NCBI GenBank assembly: GCA_031265015.1
Contig: JAISDG010000218.1
Coordinates: forward strand, 1 to 13,809
DNA: 13,809 nucleotides
Direction of reading: 5' to 3'
DNA from: Spirochaetaceae bacterium
GTDB taxonomy: Bacteria; Spirochaetota; Spirochaetia; Treponematales; Breznakiellaceae
The position numbers were made by a program, and so were the translations under genes. The notes under the pieces were generated by a model that saw only the letters and a program-made list of their open reading frames with translations, did not search any database and was not told the origin of the DNA. Of this stretch, positions 13,164 to 13,809 are shown one piece after another. The stretch's first letter is position 1. Each line of letters begins with the position of its first letter.

Positions 13164-13809
13164 TCAGGCTTGTTTTTTCTGCGCTATCCCGCTGATAATC
13201 ATGAGCGCCGCAAACACAAAGGACAGGAAAACAAAACACAGCATGGCTGCCGTACCCTCGTCAGAGTAATCCCCCTTGATCATGATGAAGAAAAAAACCG
13301 CATACAGTATTCCCGCCGCTATTGAGCCGCCCTTGCTTTTCCGGCACGCGATACTGACAATCCCCGCGGAGAGCCACAAAAACGACATGACAGCCCCGGA
13401 GGCCCCGATACTTATCATTTCAGGAGAAAGCTCCAGCGTTCCCGCCGCCGTGGTACCGCAGGATACCGCCCACAGCCAAAAAGTCAGCACAATGGCTATG
13501 ATACCGGTAACAACCCGCGGCGTTTCCCATTTTGATCGGGACACGGCCGCGGGCGACTGCGGCACGGTGATATTGATCTGCTGTAACGGAACCTGGTATG
13601 GGGAATTGACAAAAGACTGAACCGGCGCCCGCTGATGCGCCGCCGGGACCGGCGGCACAGACAGCGGCGGCTGGGGCGGCGCGGTCTCCGCCGGCTGAAC
13701 GGCGGGCTGGGACACGCTTTGTCCGTTTACCTCCGCGCCGGTTTCAACCTTTGTCCCGCAGTGTACGCAGAAGGCCGCGCCTTCTTTTACCTGTGTTCCG
13801 CAGTTTGTA
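13164..13809 (-). CDS. Zinc-ribbon, proline-rich linker, multi-pass membrane protein (N-terminus outside window)
   Basis: The frame is open to the right edge, so the gene is cut within its first codons; a GTG at 13713-13715 is internal. The visible N-terminus reads TNCGTQVKEGAAFCVHCGTK, with the second cysteine pair complete and the first cut to one cysteine at the edge: a double-CxxC zinc ribbon. A proline- and glutamine-rich linker of roughly 70 residues follows, then four hydrophobic segments (around VVTGIIAIVLTFWLWAV, IGASGAVMSFLWLSAGIVSIA, SIAAGILYAVFFFIMI and MLCFVFLSFVFAALMIISGI) and a basic tail KKQA. Zinc-ribbon plus membrane-helix proteins are common and poorly characterised. It ends at TGA 13164-13166. 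No function can be assigned; the ribbon would face the cytoplasm. Confidence 0.82.
   Translation of the reverse strand, partial: TNCGTQVKEGAAFCVHCGTKVETGAEVNGQSVSQPAVQPAETAPPQPPLSVPPVPAAHQRAPVQSFVNSPYQVPLQQINITVPQSPAAVSRSKWETPRVVTGIIAIVLTFWLWAVSCGTTAAGTLELSPEMISIGASGAVMSFLWLSAGIVSIACRKSKGGSIAAGILYAVFFFIMIKGDYSDEGTAAMLCFVFLSFVFAALMIISGIAQKKQA

Noticed and set aside
13164..13715. Zinc-ribbon gene starting at the GTG at 13715
   Set aside because: The frame stays open to the window edge and encodes a cysteine-rich zinc ribbon upstream, so the real start lies outside.

Overview
The window looks like a chromosomal housekeeping stretch from a spirochaete, most likely a GC-rich treponeme. The pointers are a treponemal LptD-like barrel end, a short spirochaete-style lipobox, two tandem DUF115/Maf-type genes, and an smpB - PEGA/FGE-like - lep - lep gene order. 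I recall a comparable order from Borrelia, but could not check it here. The taxonomic call is inference from gene content only. No tRNA, rRNA, transposase, integrase or CRISPR array was seen.

Layout. (1) 1-893 (+) is the 3' end of an outer-membrane LptD-like gene. It overlaps tail to tail with (2) a four-gene minus-strand cluster read 6229 to 880: a very acidic 571-residue protein with a conserved-looking C-terminal module, a 172-residue protein of unknown function, and two divergent paralogues of the MptE-like/motility-associated-factor family. The four genes are packed with 1-8 base overlaps or a 1-base gap, so they are almost certainly one operon. Flagellin (or other surface) glycosylation is the best guess for their shared job. 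(3) An AT-rich divergent region (about 6230-6455) separates this operon from a FtsB/DivIC-like gene (+), which converges on smpB. (4) smpB is the second gene of a minus-strand pair. The first encodes a membrane-anchored PEGA plus FGE-like protein and has a clear -35/-10 promoter placed so close to the ATG that the mRNA would be leaderless or nearly so.

(5) Divergently, from 8947 (+), run two tandem signal peptidase I genes joined by TAATG. The first has the full Ser/Lys catalytic set; in the second the catalytic serine is a threonine. After 82 bases comes hemW, overlapped by 4 bases with a lipoprotein gene. The lipoprotein gene ends in two back-to-back perfect hairpins that face a convergent zinc-ribbon/four-helix membrane protein gene cut by the right edge.

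The most unusual thing in the window is hemW. Its reading frame carries eight copies of a 24-base coding repeat (peptide of the type GFKANADY), mostly spaced at 36 bases, in two clusters on either side of the conserved GGGTPS motif. They add roughly 95 residues to an otherwise normal-length HemW. The unit is a multiple of three and is free of stops in several frames on both strands, as expected of an element that can spread through coding sequence without breaking it. I know of an analogy in the Rickettsia palindromic elements, but do not recognise this particular repeat family.
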